DNA from: Gymnothorax reevesii
Taxonomy: Eukaryota; Chordata; Actinopteri; Anguilliformes; Muraenidae
Reading direction: 5' to 3'
Assembly (NCBI GenBank): GCA_029721435.1
Contig: CM056576.1
Span: 65,057,876 to 65,121,875 of the forward strand
Length of the DNA: 64,000 bases
Of this stretch, positions 11,889 through 23,552 are shown piece after piece. The stretch's first letter is position 1. Every line of letters begins with the position of its first letter. Made by a program: the position numbers and the translations under genes. Under the pieces are notes generated by a model. That model was not told the DNA's origin and did not search any database. It saw only the letters and a program-made list of their open reading frames with translations.

Positions 11889-12364
11889 TATATTGGAAAC
11901 AACAGCTTAGAAAAAAGGGTAAATAAGATTAAACATTTTTATTTGATTAAAATAATTCAAATTAAGAAATTAGAAGGTTCCTAATTTGTTTCAACAAATT
12001 GACAAATGGTCACAATGAATTCTATATTGCACAAGCAACTAATAGACTCGTTTTTGGCGATAATTATGTTGGGTTCAGCAACCCAGTTGTGGGCTTACTA
12101 ATTTTCAGTGTCTAATTTGATCGGTTTAAAAATGTTATCATCTGAAATTAATTGCAATATAGAACAAAAAGCACCGTTTGTTCAGAAGTCATTCTTAATG
12201 ATATTTTTGTCAAAATGTGGCTTCAAAGGGGAGAAAACTGCTCTGAACAAGAAACGCACTTAACTGAGGCAAACATGCATCTTACGATTGCAGTTGTGGT
12301 TGGAACAAAAACCAACAAACACAGTGGGCCCCTAGGACCGAAGTTGAGAACCACTGTAGTTCGA

Positions 12365-13844
12365 CTATCTGGACAGAATATCATGTGCCTAGTGAAAGCA
12401 ATGAGTACATCTGCAGTTCATAATATTGTCAATTGTTAGGTATTAATGAATATCTGTTAATGATATTTTTTAAATATATGACCAAACATTAGTGTGGGGT
12501 TTTTGTTTATGCGCCAATATTTACATCAAGGTCTTATTGCACAGATTGCAGGAAAACTGCATGCCGGATTATTTGCTGCTCATTGAGAGAAGTCTAAAAT
12601 ACTTGAAATGTGCCAATTGCTTTTCACATGTTTTCTTTCCTCTAGGTTTCGAATTTTAAGTCCTCTTCAGTTGAAATTAGGTTTATTGAAATTCCTGTGT
12701 AATAAAGACCCTATAAAGAATTAAGCGAAACAAATGTACTTTGTGTGTTTTAAAAATGTGATGAAAGAATGAATCAGAAAAGGTGTGTGTGTGTATATGT
12801 CAGAGATAAAATATCCTTGGAAACCATTAAACTGAAAATAAATTTTAATAACACTATGAAAATGGTGTACAGTAACAGTGTGTACATTTTTGGGCTCAGT
12901 TTTCTGTATGCTTCAGCTTGTGCAATGTAGGAAACTTTGGCGTTCTCCAGCAATGTGAACCCTGTCACTTTAGTGATGTGTATGTCCAATGAGCAATGCA
13001 CAGGCACTGTGAGCATGACAGAGTATAACATGAGTTATAACAACTGCTGGAAACGCTGTTTTTTTGGGTTTTTTTTTTCTTGCACGTGATGAGCATGCAG
13101 CACATTTGTGTGTAATTTGAAGCGACTGAAATGATAAATAAAATGTGCGTCATTTTACTGGTACCAAGGGTATGCATGCATTTATTATTTTTCAATGTTT
13201 TTTCCATCATGATTAATGCTGTTAGTCTGAACTGGTTACCTGTGTTTTGATCCTCTGCCATCCTGTTAGGGTTTTTTGAGAGTTACTGGGATGTTGTAAT
13301 TACGGAATATGAAATGTATATCTTTCACTCAGTTTGGGGAGAGAGTTATCTGACCTCAGACATTGAAGTACATTTTGATAAATATACTGTGCATCTGCAC
13401 AGTGCTTCACATCCCTTCAGTTCACCAGTCTTTGAAGAAAAAGGTCTGTGCGAGTGCATGTCAGCTGAATAGTACAATAATGATGAGTTGTAAGTCTCCA
13501 TCTGTGGCTTTATCTCAGAGTTATAATTACCACCTACAGACCATGCAGCATTCCCTTTGGAAAATGAGGCAAGAAAATGTGGCCCCAACCAAAATGGCAA
13601 ATTGGGTGGAATGGGGAAAGAAAAATGTGTAAACTTCCACATAAAAACTATATGGAACCATAATATTGTGTAATTTAGTCACTGATTGTATAATCGGCAA
13701 AAAATATTTTCCCCACAAAATGTTAATGGGGCCATGCCGTTACATGACTGGGACTGCAGGTGGAGAAACGGTGGTATGTCTTAACTCCATTTCATTATAT
13801 GCGTTACAGTATGTGAAATGAGTCATTACATGAAATAATTAGCG
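12365..13844. other. No gene seen
   Basis: Short TG repeats near 12782-12795 and T-tracts are present. A small open frame at 13363-13632 has no recognisable domain. Confidence 0.35.
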
Positions 13845-13989
13845 CTAAACTTCAGTCATGTCAATAAATGACTGGAATTTTTTCGGTCGTTTCACAAAAT
13901 GACTGGTTTCACAATCTGACTGTAACATAAATGAATGAGCCATATTTGGGACTATCAATCCTGTCCTTTCTTGGGACTGAACAACTAAG

Positions 13990-14340
13990 CGTGCAGTCTG
14001 GCAAACTGCTGCTGAGCCCAATGGCTGTGCAATCGTGACAGGGGTGGGTGGTCCTGCTCCGGGGTGGGAAGGGGAGGGTCTGCCTGCTGGCCTCAAGGGT
14101 CGTGCTGACACTAAGTATGGTTGGCCGCAGAGCTTTTGACAAGCATCACTCCCCAAGTTCAGGTGGAGGTAATGCTTGGGTTTTCGCTGAGCACTGGAGG
14201 CAGCACTGGGCTGATATTCTCCCTCTCCTCCACCCTCTCTGGTGCCACCACCCATTGTCTCCCCTCACAGCCGACAAACCCCATGCAAAGTGCAGCCAAA
14301 GGCCTGGATCTCCCATGACTTATGCTTGAGAAGGCCCAAG
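13990..14340 (+). other. GC-rich segment with a strong splice donor; possible exon of unknown gene
   Basis: This block is clearly more GC-rich than its surroundings. It ends with a perfect GTAAGT donor right after AGGCCCAA (14341-14346). Long open frames run through it on both strands (for example plus 14048-14329 and minus 14255-13845), as GC-rich sequence often allows. None matches a family I know, and the plus frames meet stops just before the donor. Confidence 0.2.
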
Positions 14341-15327
14341 TAAGTCTTTGAGACCTTGTTCTTATTGCCCACAATAGTATTTTTCAATACATTTTCACCA
14401 AAAAATAATGGAGAAGTCATATATTAGAATCCCTTCTAGACAAAAGTGGTGGTGTATAATCATCACTGCAGACAACTATACACGTGAACATTTTCAGTGC
14501 TCTGGATGACAAAGGTGGAGCCTTTCACTCTCCCCTCAGAACTAAATAATGAGAAGTCCTCACAGCTCAGCTGCAGGCACATCACGAAGCTGGCTGAGGA
14601 AAGCCGTCATTTATTTAGTAACTTGTAAGAGATTTGAATGCCAATAATGATGTTACGGGCCTGAGGGGATATTTCCTGTAATTGGTGTGAAAGTATAGTG
14701 CGTGAGGCAGGTCTCCCTCACGGTGTCTTGAGTGAGCTGTCAGCCCAGTTCACCATGCGTACGACCATTTGATTTCTCAGTTAATAGAAGCATTCCTTTT
14801 AGTTACAAAATGGCTGGCTTTCATCTTCAACTGATTTCAGGTTGAATATCTTTTGTGAATTTCAGCCTTTTGTTAATTTGGGCAATGAACACAATTTCCC
14901 TGAAATTTGATGGATATTCCTAAAGAGGAGTTTTCCTTTGAGGAAAACTGATGCCATGAAAACATACACACTTCCAGAATATACCCTCATTAAAAAAATC
15001 TACATCCACCTTAACTATGTGTGTTTGAAAGCTTGGGTACGCCTGCCAGATTTACTTAGCAAGCTGTCATCATTTTTGATTTACTACATCTCTTATGTGA
15101 TTGCAGACACTTATAGACCACTGTACTATTACTAATTTCACATTCAGATAAATTTTAAGCATCTCATTTGCAATTTTGCATGCAGGGAAGCTCACTAATA
15201 CGAATCAGATCCTGCGTGACATACTAAAGTGTCCAAAATATTGATGCTGAAATGTATAACAAAGCAACACTGTTTGGCAATTTGAAATTATACTCTGTAA
15301 ATACAGATAAATTCTGACAACATAATA

Positions 15328-16310
15328 GTCAGGTCCATAAATATTTGGATATTGACTAAATGATAAGTTTAAGTTATTTGGAGTTGAAATAAAAACAGTA
15401 AATGTGAGTGCAAAATGCAGATCACAGTTTGATTTTCATGGGATGGGTTTTCTGTAGGTTCCATGTTCACGCATATTCTGCTCATGACGGCGTAAAACAG
15501 TTCTTTCACTCACCCTCAATCGTCTCAAACCCCTCGTCTCACAAACTGATGTGATTGCTGTCCGGAATCTGTCACGTACAGGCTGTAACCAGATGTGGCG
15601 CTTTTGAGCTGCTATAGTCACTCGTGGCTGCCCTAAGCGGGGTCGGTCAGTGACAGTGCCTGTGTTCCATTCTTGGATAGACAGCCAACTGATTGCTGAA
15701 CGGTGACAGTGCAAATGACGCACCACATTCTCATTGGATGAGATCTGCCCAAAACATGCCAAAGGCTCTTTTTCTCTCTCCTGTCTCACAAGCTGCTCCA
15801 TTTTCTTGATGTAGAAGCATTTTTCATTTTTTGTTGGCTTTATGTAGGCAATTGACCACACCCAAAATAACAAGTGAAGTGTCACTGTACATATCACAAG
15901 CAGCTCAATGTTTATTATTATTGAAGTGCTTGGTGTGTTGGCCTGGTGCGTGTCGGGATTGCAATACCATGCGCTTGTCTTTATTTCTACTCTTGCTTCA
16001 CTGGAAAAGCAATACAAATTAATTTATTCTTCAATTTGCCGCAAATACTGTAATACCTGACTGTTGCATTTTTTAAAAAAAAAAAAAGCAAAAAAGAGTT
16101 TTAAAAAAATCTACTCTGTTGTGGAATAACATCCTAAGGACAGATAAAACAAACTTGTCGTAGAATGATGGGACATAAAGAGCATTAGGAACGGAAGGAA
16201 CTGCTCATGACCAAAAATACAACTTCATCTGTGAAGCATGGTGGAAACTGTGTTATGTGCAGGTGTGTGCCTCACAATGAATGTGGTTACCTTGTATATA
16301 TTGATGATGT
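15328..16310 (+). mobile_element. Tc1-like element (family 3) split by a later insertion
   Basis: At 15328-15360 the motif AGGTCCATAAATATTTGG marks one end of a known type of fish Tc1. At 16111-16310 the plus strand carries a fragment of a Tc1 transposase (WNNILRTDKTNLS, then an EAWWKLC block, then a YIDDV-like block), heavily broken. I infer, without proof, that both are the same copy separated by the minus-strand fragment at 15436-15804 and its surroundings. Confidence 0.45.
15436..15804 (-). pseudogene. Tc1 transposase N-terminal fragment (family 4), minus strand
   Basis: The minus-strand frame reads NVVRHLHCHRSAISWL, then TGTVTDRPRLGQPRVT, then a block ending in RVSERTVLRRH. These are the paired-like DNA-binding domain and the conserved Arg-Pro-x-x-Gly-x-Pro-Arg linker of Tc1 transposases (here DRPRLGQPR). 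No catalytic domain follows. The plus-strand Tc1 at 32.7-33.7 kb belongs to a related group. Confidence 0.75.
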
Positions 16311-16319
16311 GACACTCCA

Positions 16320-16700
16320 ATGACCCAGAATATTCTGACTTCCGGCCTAACATGCTGTCGGTCCTCCATGTGCCGCTAACACAGCTCTAAACCACAGAGG
16401 AATGGATTTCATAAGATCTGTCAATACACCCTGTAGTATCTGGGACCAAGACACTTGTTACAGAGCCTGTAAGTCTTGTAAGTGGCAAGGTTGAGCCACT
16501 GTACATTGGAATTGTTGTATCAGCACATCCCATAAATGCTGGGGAATTGGGGGGCCAGGGCAACACCTTGAATTCCTGGACAATTTGTGCAGTGTGGCAG
16601 AATGCATTATCTGAAAGGCCACTGTCATTGGTGTGCATGTGTTTGTAATGAAACGGTGTACCTGGCACAGTGCATTCTGGTGCTATATCTTTCCAAGGTT
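16320..16700 (-). pseudogene. Tc1 transposase C-terminal fragment (family 5), minus strand
   Basis: The minus frame contains DNAFCHTAQIVQEFKVLPW followed by PPNSPA. This is the DNAPCHxA block with the second catalytic Asp and the start of the SPDLNPIE block, whose Glu is missing. It resembles the plus-strand element at 29.5-30.7 kb. Confidence 0.7.
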
Positions 16701-16789
16701 AATGGCACACACGTGCCTGCTTGTTCACATGATGTAAAGAAATGGAAGTCATTGGATGCAATGATCAGATTAAGGAAAAAAATTTGATT

Positions 16790-17331
16790 AGCATTTTTTG
16801 CGAATCATTAGATCAATTGATAAGCAATTGTTTAGCACATCAGAAAAATGATTAGCTAAAATTAGAAAACAGTATATCAGATTTTAAATGAAAAAAGGAT
16901 TTTTTTATTCTTTCCTAATGACAAATTACAATTACAACAGAAATACAACTGCACTCCGAAAGCAAAACAAATTATTCCAAAAGGCATCAATTTTACCCTA
17001 AACAATCATAATTTAGTACAGCACACTTCGATTTCCAAATGAAATTTCTGTAAACTACTTGAAGCCTGCAGTACAGCTGTCTTATCTATACCTTATTGTA
17101 GCATAATGTTGTTTAACACCTGATCAGAGATGTGAAACATCCATTCCCATTAAAATCCAGTCTCACAAGGCACTCTCCAACTCACATTTTGACATCACAA
17201 AATCATGTATTTTAATGATCAGAAATCATTGTGCATGTTTTGGGAGACGCTGGTAACTTTGGAATTCCCTAAATCAAATAGCAATGGGACAAGTATTTAT
17301 GACTTTGATGGGCTTGCCGTGATGTTTGGGT
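16790..17331. other. No gene seen
   Basis: AT-rich sequence with a GATTAG-rich patch at 16785-16860. No supported features. Confidence 0.35.
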
Positions 17332-18083
17332 AGCTGGAGGAACATTCAGGTGTGTAAAAGCCTAAAGCGTACATCCAGTCAAGGCCATTCAGAGTTAAGG
17401 CCGAAAGGGGAGATCTGATCTGGAATTCTTTTCATTTGGGCAAAAACCAAATCGCATTGCTTTAGTATAGCAATAATTACAAAGATTCCCCTTACCTAGC
17501 ATCAGCGAGATTGGAAGATGGCAAACGTTAAAATCTGAAGAGTAACGTAATATGCAATAGCATGCACAACAAGATAATTCACGTAAAACTAGCTAGGATA
17601 TAACAAGTCTCAGGCCCGAACTGCCCGTTTGCTCTTTAGATAGAATAGGCTGGTAATCAATGTTGAAAGAGATTGTCTGCGTGCTATGGCATTGAAAGCG
17701 ACAAATCAGCTGGAGGAACATTCAGGTGTGTAAAAACCTTAAGCGTACATCCAGTCAAGGCCATTCAGAGTTAAGGCCGAAAGGGGAGATCTGATCTGGA
17801 ATTCTTTCCATTTGGGCAAAAACCAAGTCGCATCGCTTTAGTATAGCAATAATTACAAAGATTCCCCTTACCTAGCATCAGCGAGATTGGAAGATGGCAA
17901 ACGTTAAAATCTGAAGAGTAACGTAATATGCAATAGCATGCACAACAAGAAAATTCACGTAAAACTAGCTAGGATATAACAAGTCTCAGGCCCGAACTGC
18001 CTGTTTGCTCTTTAGATAGAATAGGCTGGTAATCAATGTTGAAAGAGATTGTCTGCGTGCTATGGCATTGAAAGCGACAAATT
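17332..18083 (+). repeat. 376-bp direct tandem duplication, two copies, about 98% alike
   Basis: The unit starting AGCTGGAGGAACATTCAGG at 17332 is repeated from 17708. By eye only about eight substitutions separate the copies (for example AAGCCTAAAG versus AACCTTAAG, AATCGCATTGC versus AGTCGCATCGC, GATAATTC versus GAAAATTC). The copies abut without spacer. No open frame spans the unit. Confidence 0.9.
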
Positions 18084-19454
18084 AGAGCTTTGAAAATTTC
18101 TCCAATACACATCATAACCACAGTAGATTCAATAGCCAGCTAGCTGTACCTAAGTGATTGCTTTTGAATTAACCAGCAAACTAGTTAACGTCCCTAAAAT
18201 GTGAAAGTTTAGTTGGGTCACACGAAAGCTCAGATAAGTTCATGCCTATGACAGCTGGCAAAGTTAGAGGAGTTGGAGCAAGGAAAAAATCATTTGGCCT
18301 TGATATGATGCTCATTTACGAAGATTCTCTGTAGTTAATGTTAGTTAGCTGACTAGACAATTAGGAGGATATATCCAAACAGCAACTTACGAGATGGCTA
18401 AAGATGGCTCACATAGCTGAGTCCTCCCTTCACGACCAAGGATGATAGAGCGTATGAGCATATCGGAAAGCCTCCTCAGTCCCAAGTGCATGCATGCACT
18501 CCCCAGAAGCTGACTGGTTGGTATACTAATGATAAACATAATTTTCCAGCCAATTAAAGTTTTGAAAAGTTCTCCTATAGCGATGTGGCTCGGGTACTCA
18601 GAAGTTCACTGGCCACCGAGTCAGGATCCATGAAATATCATTAAGATTTTTTGAGTCACATTTTTTGCAAAGGGATTGTTTGATGATTAGCATTTCGTCA
18701 AAACTCTGAATTGTTTAGGCTGTACTCCAAAAGTAGCTTGTTTATTTGCATTTTGCAATCGGAAACCAAGACTTGGAAGAAAAACTGTCTTTCAGACAGT
18801 GCCAACTCGAGCTCCTATCCTGGAAGGCAGCATCTGCCAAACGCGCCTTGTTTTCCACGTGTCGCTGCCGCCGATTCCTGCTATGGATAGCGTTGCTATA
18901 GACAATGCCGAACGGCCCATTCATGAATGGCCACTGATGACGTTGCTTGTAGTTCAGGAGGTGTGTATCCCCTCCCCTGTCGGCCAGCACGTGCAATGGT
19001 ACATGGGATTGCCTTTTAACCATTGCACTGAGCGACTCATTTTGACAGATCTGCAGCACACTTGCACATTGCAGACAAGACGGCTCTCTTTGAGTTCCTT
19101 TTTCTTACTTCCTGCTAGGCCTAGTATGGGTCACAATGTTCCCCAGACAACTACTAAAGTAGCCAAGGTTGCAGCTGACAACCCCAGACCCACTTTGGCA
19201 CTTTTTTAAAAGAACATATTTTTTGGCCGTTAAATAAACTGAGCATTCTGTTGCTCGCAGACAAGACTGACTGACATGATGCATGAGATGGGTAGCAAGC
19301 CAGCCAAGTTATTTTGTTATTATACTTTGATCACCATGATTTCACAAAATTAGATTTATGGAGCATAATGCAACGGATATAGGCAAGTGACAATGAAGTA
19401 ATCCATTCTCAAGAGTTGTTAACGTTGCATGATACATTAACTCAATTTATCAGA
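18084..19454. other. No gene identified; mixed-composition segment 18740-19210
   Basis: Open frames of 136 residues (plus, 18799-19209) and 105 residues (minus, 18742-19059) overlap here in a slightly GC-richer block. Neither shows a domain I recognise, and both may be chance readings. Confidence 0.3.
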
Positions 19455-20143
19455 TAGGGGAGAGCCACCTCAATTTTAAAGTTTTTCACTTTTCACTCAA
19501 TTACTAAGAGATCGTTTGACCTACATATGTAATATTTTCAGGCTAAGCACCAACACGTGTACTATCATAAACCACTTAAAGTTTTTTAATTAATAAAACA
19601 GGTCTTGAGCAATATAACTGAAAGCAGACTCTGTCCAATGTTACAACTGAAGCGCATTTCAGTCTTAATTATAACCGCGGGAGTAGCAATTGTAACACAG
19701 CTAAAAAGTAGCATTAAACTCATCGTTTTCAGGTCAAATCAATTATATTTCATTCAGGCAACTGTTTTACGTTTCTTTCACACCAATAATGTAATAAGAA
19801 TGTCCTATCAAAAATATTGTATATTATTTAAACTTACCAGTTGGATGTACCAGTTTGTGCGAGTTCCTTGATAGGAAAATGCATTGATTGCGCCTACAAA
19901 GTTAGCGACTTTGACTGATGGAGCCGTAAAAATGTTATACAACCCTAATTTGATTTAGAATATAATTGAATAACAGGTGACTGAACACAGAATATTGGCA
20001 AATATGACACAAGTTTTGTCTCATTCATACCTGCACTGGTACCCCTGCAGGCTCAATTATGCAGCAACACCCCAAATCACTTTTTTTTTTTTTTACAGTC
20101 TATGCTATAGAAAAACTGTCTATTTGTATTTTAAAGTATTATT

Positions 20144-20624
20144 TGTTATGGCCCCAATTTGTAATTACACATATGACAGCAAGGGATGACAGACACAATT
20201 TTAAAACTTAAACACATTTAATAAAACCAAACACTTTTAATTCAACTACTATCTACTCTACTGACCAAGATTGATATATACAACAAAAAAAATATTTACA
20301 GTCCCTTTTGTTGGGTTGCTTGGTGAGGAAAATGCTCCAACACAGGCAAAAATCCACAAAAAGCTACACAGATCTTGAAAAAAGTGACAGGTCTGGTCAA
20401 ATGTATCCTTCTGCTTGCAATTTCTCCTACTACTCCACTCCCTCAATTTTCCTCCTTATATACTCTTTTGCAGACCCCTCCCATACTTAGACCTCCTTTT
20501 TCTTTTTTTAAATTCTCTGAGACTTGTCCCAGACATGCCCAAGACATGCCCAAACCTAGCTCTAGTCCGGGCTTAACATAAGAAAGGTCAATACTGCCAT
20601 CTAGTGGCTTCTATTCGCATTACA
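20144..20624 (-). repeat. 3' LTR of the gypsy/Gmr1-like element
   Basis: It begins TGTTATGGCCCC and ends CATTACA on the plus strand and is highly similar to 26892-27376. A purine-rich tract on the minus strand, GGAATGGAGG (just inside at 20625-20634), is the likely polypurine tract. Confidence 0.9.
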
Positions 20625-20762
20625 CCTCCATTCCACAAGGGAAAAATGTTGACTCATAAAGGCAAAGTTTTTCTTTTCAATACAAATATGGTTAAGTAGA
20701 CACTTGTATATATATATACACATTTAACACAATGTACTAATAAACGTGATATATACACATAC

Positions 20763-21395
20763 TCAAACACAGGATAAGCAATCAGCAATTACATTGTCAG
20801 TACCCTTTACATGCTTAATTTCCAAGTCAAACTCCTGTAAAATCAAACTCCAATTTAACAATCTCCGATTCTTGTTTTTCATCTTACTCAAAAACATTAA
20901 CGGATTGTGGTCAGTGTACACAATCATCGGCTTTTGCCCTGTACAAACATAAACCTCGAAGTGTTGTAAAGATAGAACCAGAGCCAACAGCTCTACTGTG
21001 GAATAGTTCTTTTGGTGGCGATTGAACTTCCTGGAGAAGTATGCCACGGGATGCTCAATGTCATCAGAGTCACTTCTCTGTAGGAGCACAGATCCACAAG
21101 CTTGGTTGCTAGCATCGACCGCAATGGAGAACTGTTTGTTGAAGTCAGGAGATTTGAGCACGGGGAAGTGACACAGTGGAGACTTCAGGCGATCGAAGGC
21201 TCTCTGGCATGCATCATCCCAAGTGAACTTCACGCCTTTCTTCAGTTGGTTGGTGAGACTGAGAGCAATCTCAGCAAAGTTCTTGCAGAACTTGCGGTAG
21301 TACCCGATCATTCCAAGGAAGTGGTGCAAAGCTTTTTTGTTGTCAGGAACTGGAAAGTCCATGATGGCTTGGACTTTCGCATTTTTGGGTGCCAC
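20763..21395 (-). pseudogene. Gypsy RT connection and RNase H domain
   Basis: The frame gives 210 residues. The beginning (FLGMIGYYRKFCKNFAEIA) is the classic end of gypsy reverse transcriptase. The RNase H part follows with VDASNQACGSVLLQ (first catalytic Asp), a YSTVELLALV block (catalytic Glu) and VYTDHNPL (third acidic residue), ending KGTDNVIADCLSCV where the last Asp is expected. The three acidic residues are present. The frame is separated from RT upstream by an in-frame stop near 21401. It removes the RNA strand during reverse transcription in the family. Confidence 0.9.
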
Positions 21396-21401
21396 TTTAC
21401 C

Positions 21402-21944
21402 CTAGCCTATGACGTAGCCAAGATAGGTGACAGTAGCACAACCAAAGTCACTCTTGTTCAGGTTAACAGTCAGGTTAGCCTGGGTCAGGCACTGGAACAA
21501 CGTCTCTACATCTTTTAGATGTTCTTCCCAGGAGTCACTCCATGCGATCAGGTCGTCGATGTACGCACCCGTGTGTGGCAATCCGGCGATTGTAGACTGT
21601 ATCATCCTTTGGAACGTGGCTGGGGCATTTTTCATGCTGAAGGGTAGGACTTCATACTGGTACAACCCAGATGGTGTGGCAAAAACAGAGATGCTCTTGG
21701 CTCTCTCAGATAAAGGCACGCACCAATAACCCTTCAATAAATCAATCTTAGTCAGAAACTTTGCTTGCCCTTCTCTATCAATACAATCATCAATCCTAGG
21801 TATTGGAAACACATCAGTTCTAGTTACAGCATTGACTTTGCGATAATCTGTACTGAATCTAGTACTTCCATCAGGTTTTGGAACTAGAACACAGGGTGAA
21901 CTCCAATCTGAGTTGGAGCGTCTGATAATATCATGTTCTAACAT
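21402..21944 (-). pseudogene. Gypsy reverse transcriptase core
   Basis: About 180 residues cover the fingers and palm. VLVPKPDGSTRFSTDYRKVN carries the conserved Asp-Tyr-Arg region. DLLKGYWCVPL follows, then VLPFSMKNAPATFQRMI, and the YIDDLIAWS catalytic box has both Asp residues intact. The upstream frame (22896-21961) must join to this one by a frameshift near 21961. A stop lies at the downstream end. The core residues are kept, so decay is recent to moderate. Confidence 0.92.
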
Positions 21945-21960
21945 GTACTCAACCTCTTTC

Positions 21961-22896
21961 TCAGCAATCTCTCTTTTCAGGATTCATCCGGTACGGATGC
22001 TGTTTTATTGGTTTGGCATCACCAACATCTACATCATGAGAGGCTATAGAAACTCTCTTTGGAATATCAGGAAATAGATCTTTATATTTCTTGATCAACC
22101 TCTCAAACTGATCTTTCTGTGAGGGTTCTAAGTGCTGGAGTTTTACATCAAGATTTTGCAACACTTCAGAATTTGACAATTTACATGAAAGAACTTCAGC
22201 TTTAATTCTAGGTTCATCATCTTGAAACTCCCCCTCATCTTCACACGTCTCGACCATAGGAGAATCTGAAGTGACAGCTGCAACCCTAGCATTATTGTCA
22301 TGATAAGGCTTCAGCATGTTAATGTGACACAATTGCTTTGACTTTCTCCTATCTGGAGTCTTCACAATGTAATTGAGTTTTGTTAGAATTTCATACGGGC
22401 CATGAAACCTAGCATGCAATGGATTGGACTGCAAGGGAAACAACACAAGAACCTTGTCTCCTGGTTTAAACTCACGGCTTCTAGCCCTATGATCATACCA
22501 AGTTTTCATTTTTCCCTGACTTGACTTCAAGTTCTCTTTGGCTAGGTCACAAGCTGCACGCAATCTTTCCTTGAACTTGCTAACATAGTCTAACAGACTG
22601 ATATGCAGTTCTTTCCCTTGCCATTGTTCACTCAACAATAGCAAAGGTCCTCTCACTTCATGGCCAAACACTAGCTCAAACGGACTGAATCCAGTAGACT
22701 CCTGCACTGCTTCTCTAGCTGCAAACAACAGCAAATAAACACCTTCATCCCAGTCTTTCTCATGGTCATAACAATAAGTCCTCATCATTGTCTTGAGAGT
22801 GGAATGAAACCGCTCTAAGGCACCCTGACTCTCTGGATGATAGGCACTAGAAAGAATCTGCTTCGCACCTAGTTCATACACAACTTGCTGAAACAA
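21961..22896 (-). pseudogene. Gypsy integrase C-terminal half fused to RT N-terminus
   Basis: The 311-residue frame first shows the integrase core end, SSAYHPESQGALERFHSTLK with the catalytic Glu. It then shows the C-terminal domain with DKVLVLFPLQ and FHGPYEI (GPY/F module), and KQLCHINMLKPYH. The same frame continues through an acidic linker into the RT leader VDVGDAKPIKQHPYRMNPEK. This one open frame shows directly that integrase is upstream of RT. The frame is lost just after RMNPEK. Confidence 0.92.
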
Positions 22897-22897
22897 A

Positions 22898-23056
22898 CCA
22901 GAAGTGAAATTGCTACCTTAGTCTGACTGAATTTCCCTGGGAAGGCCAAACAATGTGAAAAACTTTATCAAAGCCTTCGAGATTGCAGTTGCCTTGATGT
23001 TACATAGAGGTATGGCTTCAGGGAATCTGGTAGATGCACACATGATTGTCAACAAG
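22898..23056 (-). pseudogene. Gypsy integrase core, second-Asp segment
   Basis: From the hAT boundary the minus frame reads IMCASTRFPEAIPLCNIKA and ends FFTLFGLPREIQSD with the second catalytic Asp, followed directly by an in-frame TAA. The 8-bp duplication of the hAT insertion (23049-23056) lies within this exon-like stretch. Confidence 0.85.
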
Positions 23057-23455
23057 CAGGGGCGCTGCCAGGCGGGGAAAGGTGGTAATGATTCAGGGGG
23101 CCTGAGCAGTGACAGGAGCCCTTCGAGGGGTAGCTGAAAATATAATAATAATGTTGCCCTTTTAAACGTTTTTCTATTAATCAAATTACAAACAGTAATC
23201 ATTCAAAATGAGCTAATTAAACATGGTTGTCGATTTCCACAACTTTTTTCTTTAGTTCTTCATCATATCATCATTTACCCCTCCCAATCTTGCGAAATGG
23301 TCCAGTCTGGCAAATGCGCAATGCGTTGAACGAATGTGCTGATCCCCGAGCCAAGTCACTGCGCGCTTCTGCGTGGGTGTGGCCATAAGCAGGCAGGTGC
23401 TTACGCGTCGATTTAACCGCAGATAATGGAGTCTATGTGCGGGTGAAAAACTGAC

Positions 23456-23552
23456 ATGAAGTCAGGTCATCAAAAACGGAAAGAAAGACGGGAGAGAGAT
23501 GAAAGGAATAGAAGAGGTAGACAACTGGTCACTCAGTTTTTCTCGAAGAAAG
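23456..23552 (+). pseudogene. First coding exon of a hAT transposase (ZMYM/TTF-type N-terminus)
   Basis: ATG at 23456 starts MKSGHQKRKERRERDERNRR, then the exon ends in LVTQFFSKK at a GTATGT donor (23553). A lysine/arginine-rich start ending in an ITxFF-like motif is usual for hAT transposases of the ZMYM1-like/KIAA1586-like groups (recollection, not a search). A possible next exon at about 23745-23792 reads IRRPPKRLKPVLETQ before a GTAAGC donor. Nothing that codes for the dimerisation or catalytic domain follows. Confidence 0.55.

Larger units (their letters stand above)
10499..12356. mobile_element. hAT-type non-autonomous element, interrupted by a Tc1
   Basis: The left end CAGTGGTTCTCAACATCGAT (10499-10518) and the right end, whose reverse complement starts CAGTGGTTCTCAACTTCGGT (12337-12356), form about 30-bp inverted repeats of a familiar hAT (Charlie-like) type. 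A matching 8-bp target duplication is not clear. Excluding the Tc1 inside it, about 675 bp of non-coding sequence remains, so it is MITE-like. It must be older than the Tc1 inserted in it. Confidence 0.75.

Noticed and set aside
17332..18083. CRISPR-like direct repeats
   Set aside because: Two long abutting copies with no spacers in eukaryotic DNA; this is a tandem duplication.
18799..19209. 136-residue plus frame as a gene
   Set aside because: It overlaps a long minus-strand frame, has no domain or splice support, and may be chance.
21102..21518. 138-residue plus-strand frame
   Set aside because: It is a shadow of the gypsy RT/RNase H coding strand.
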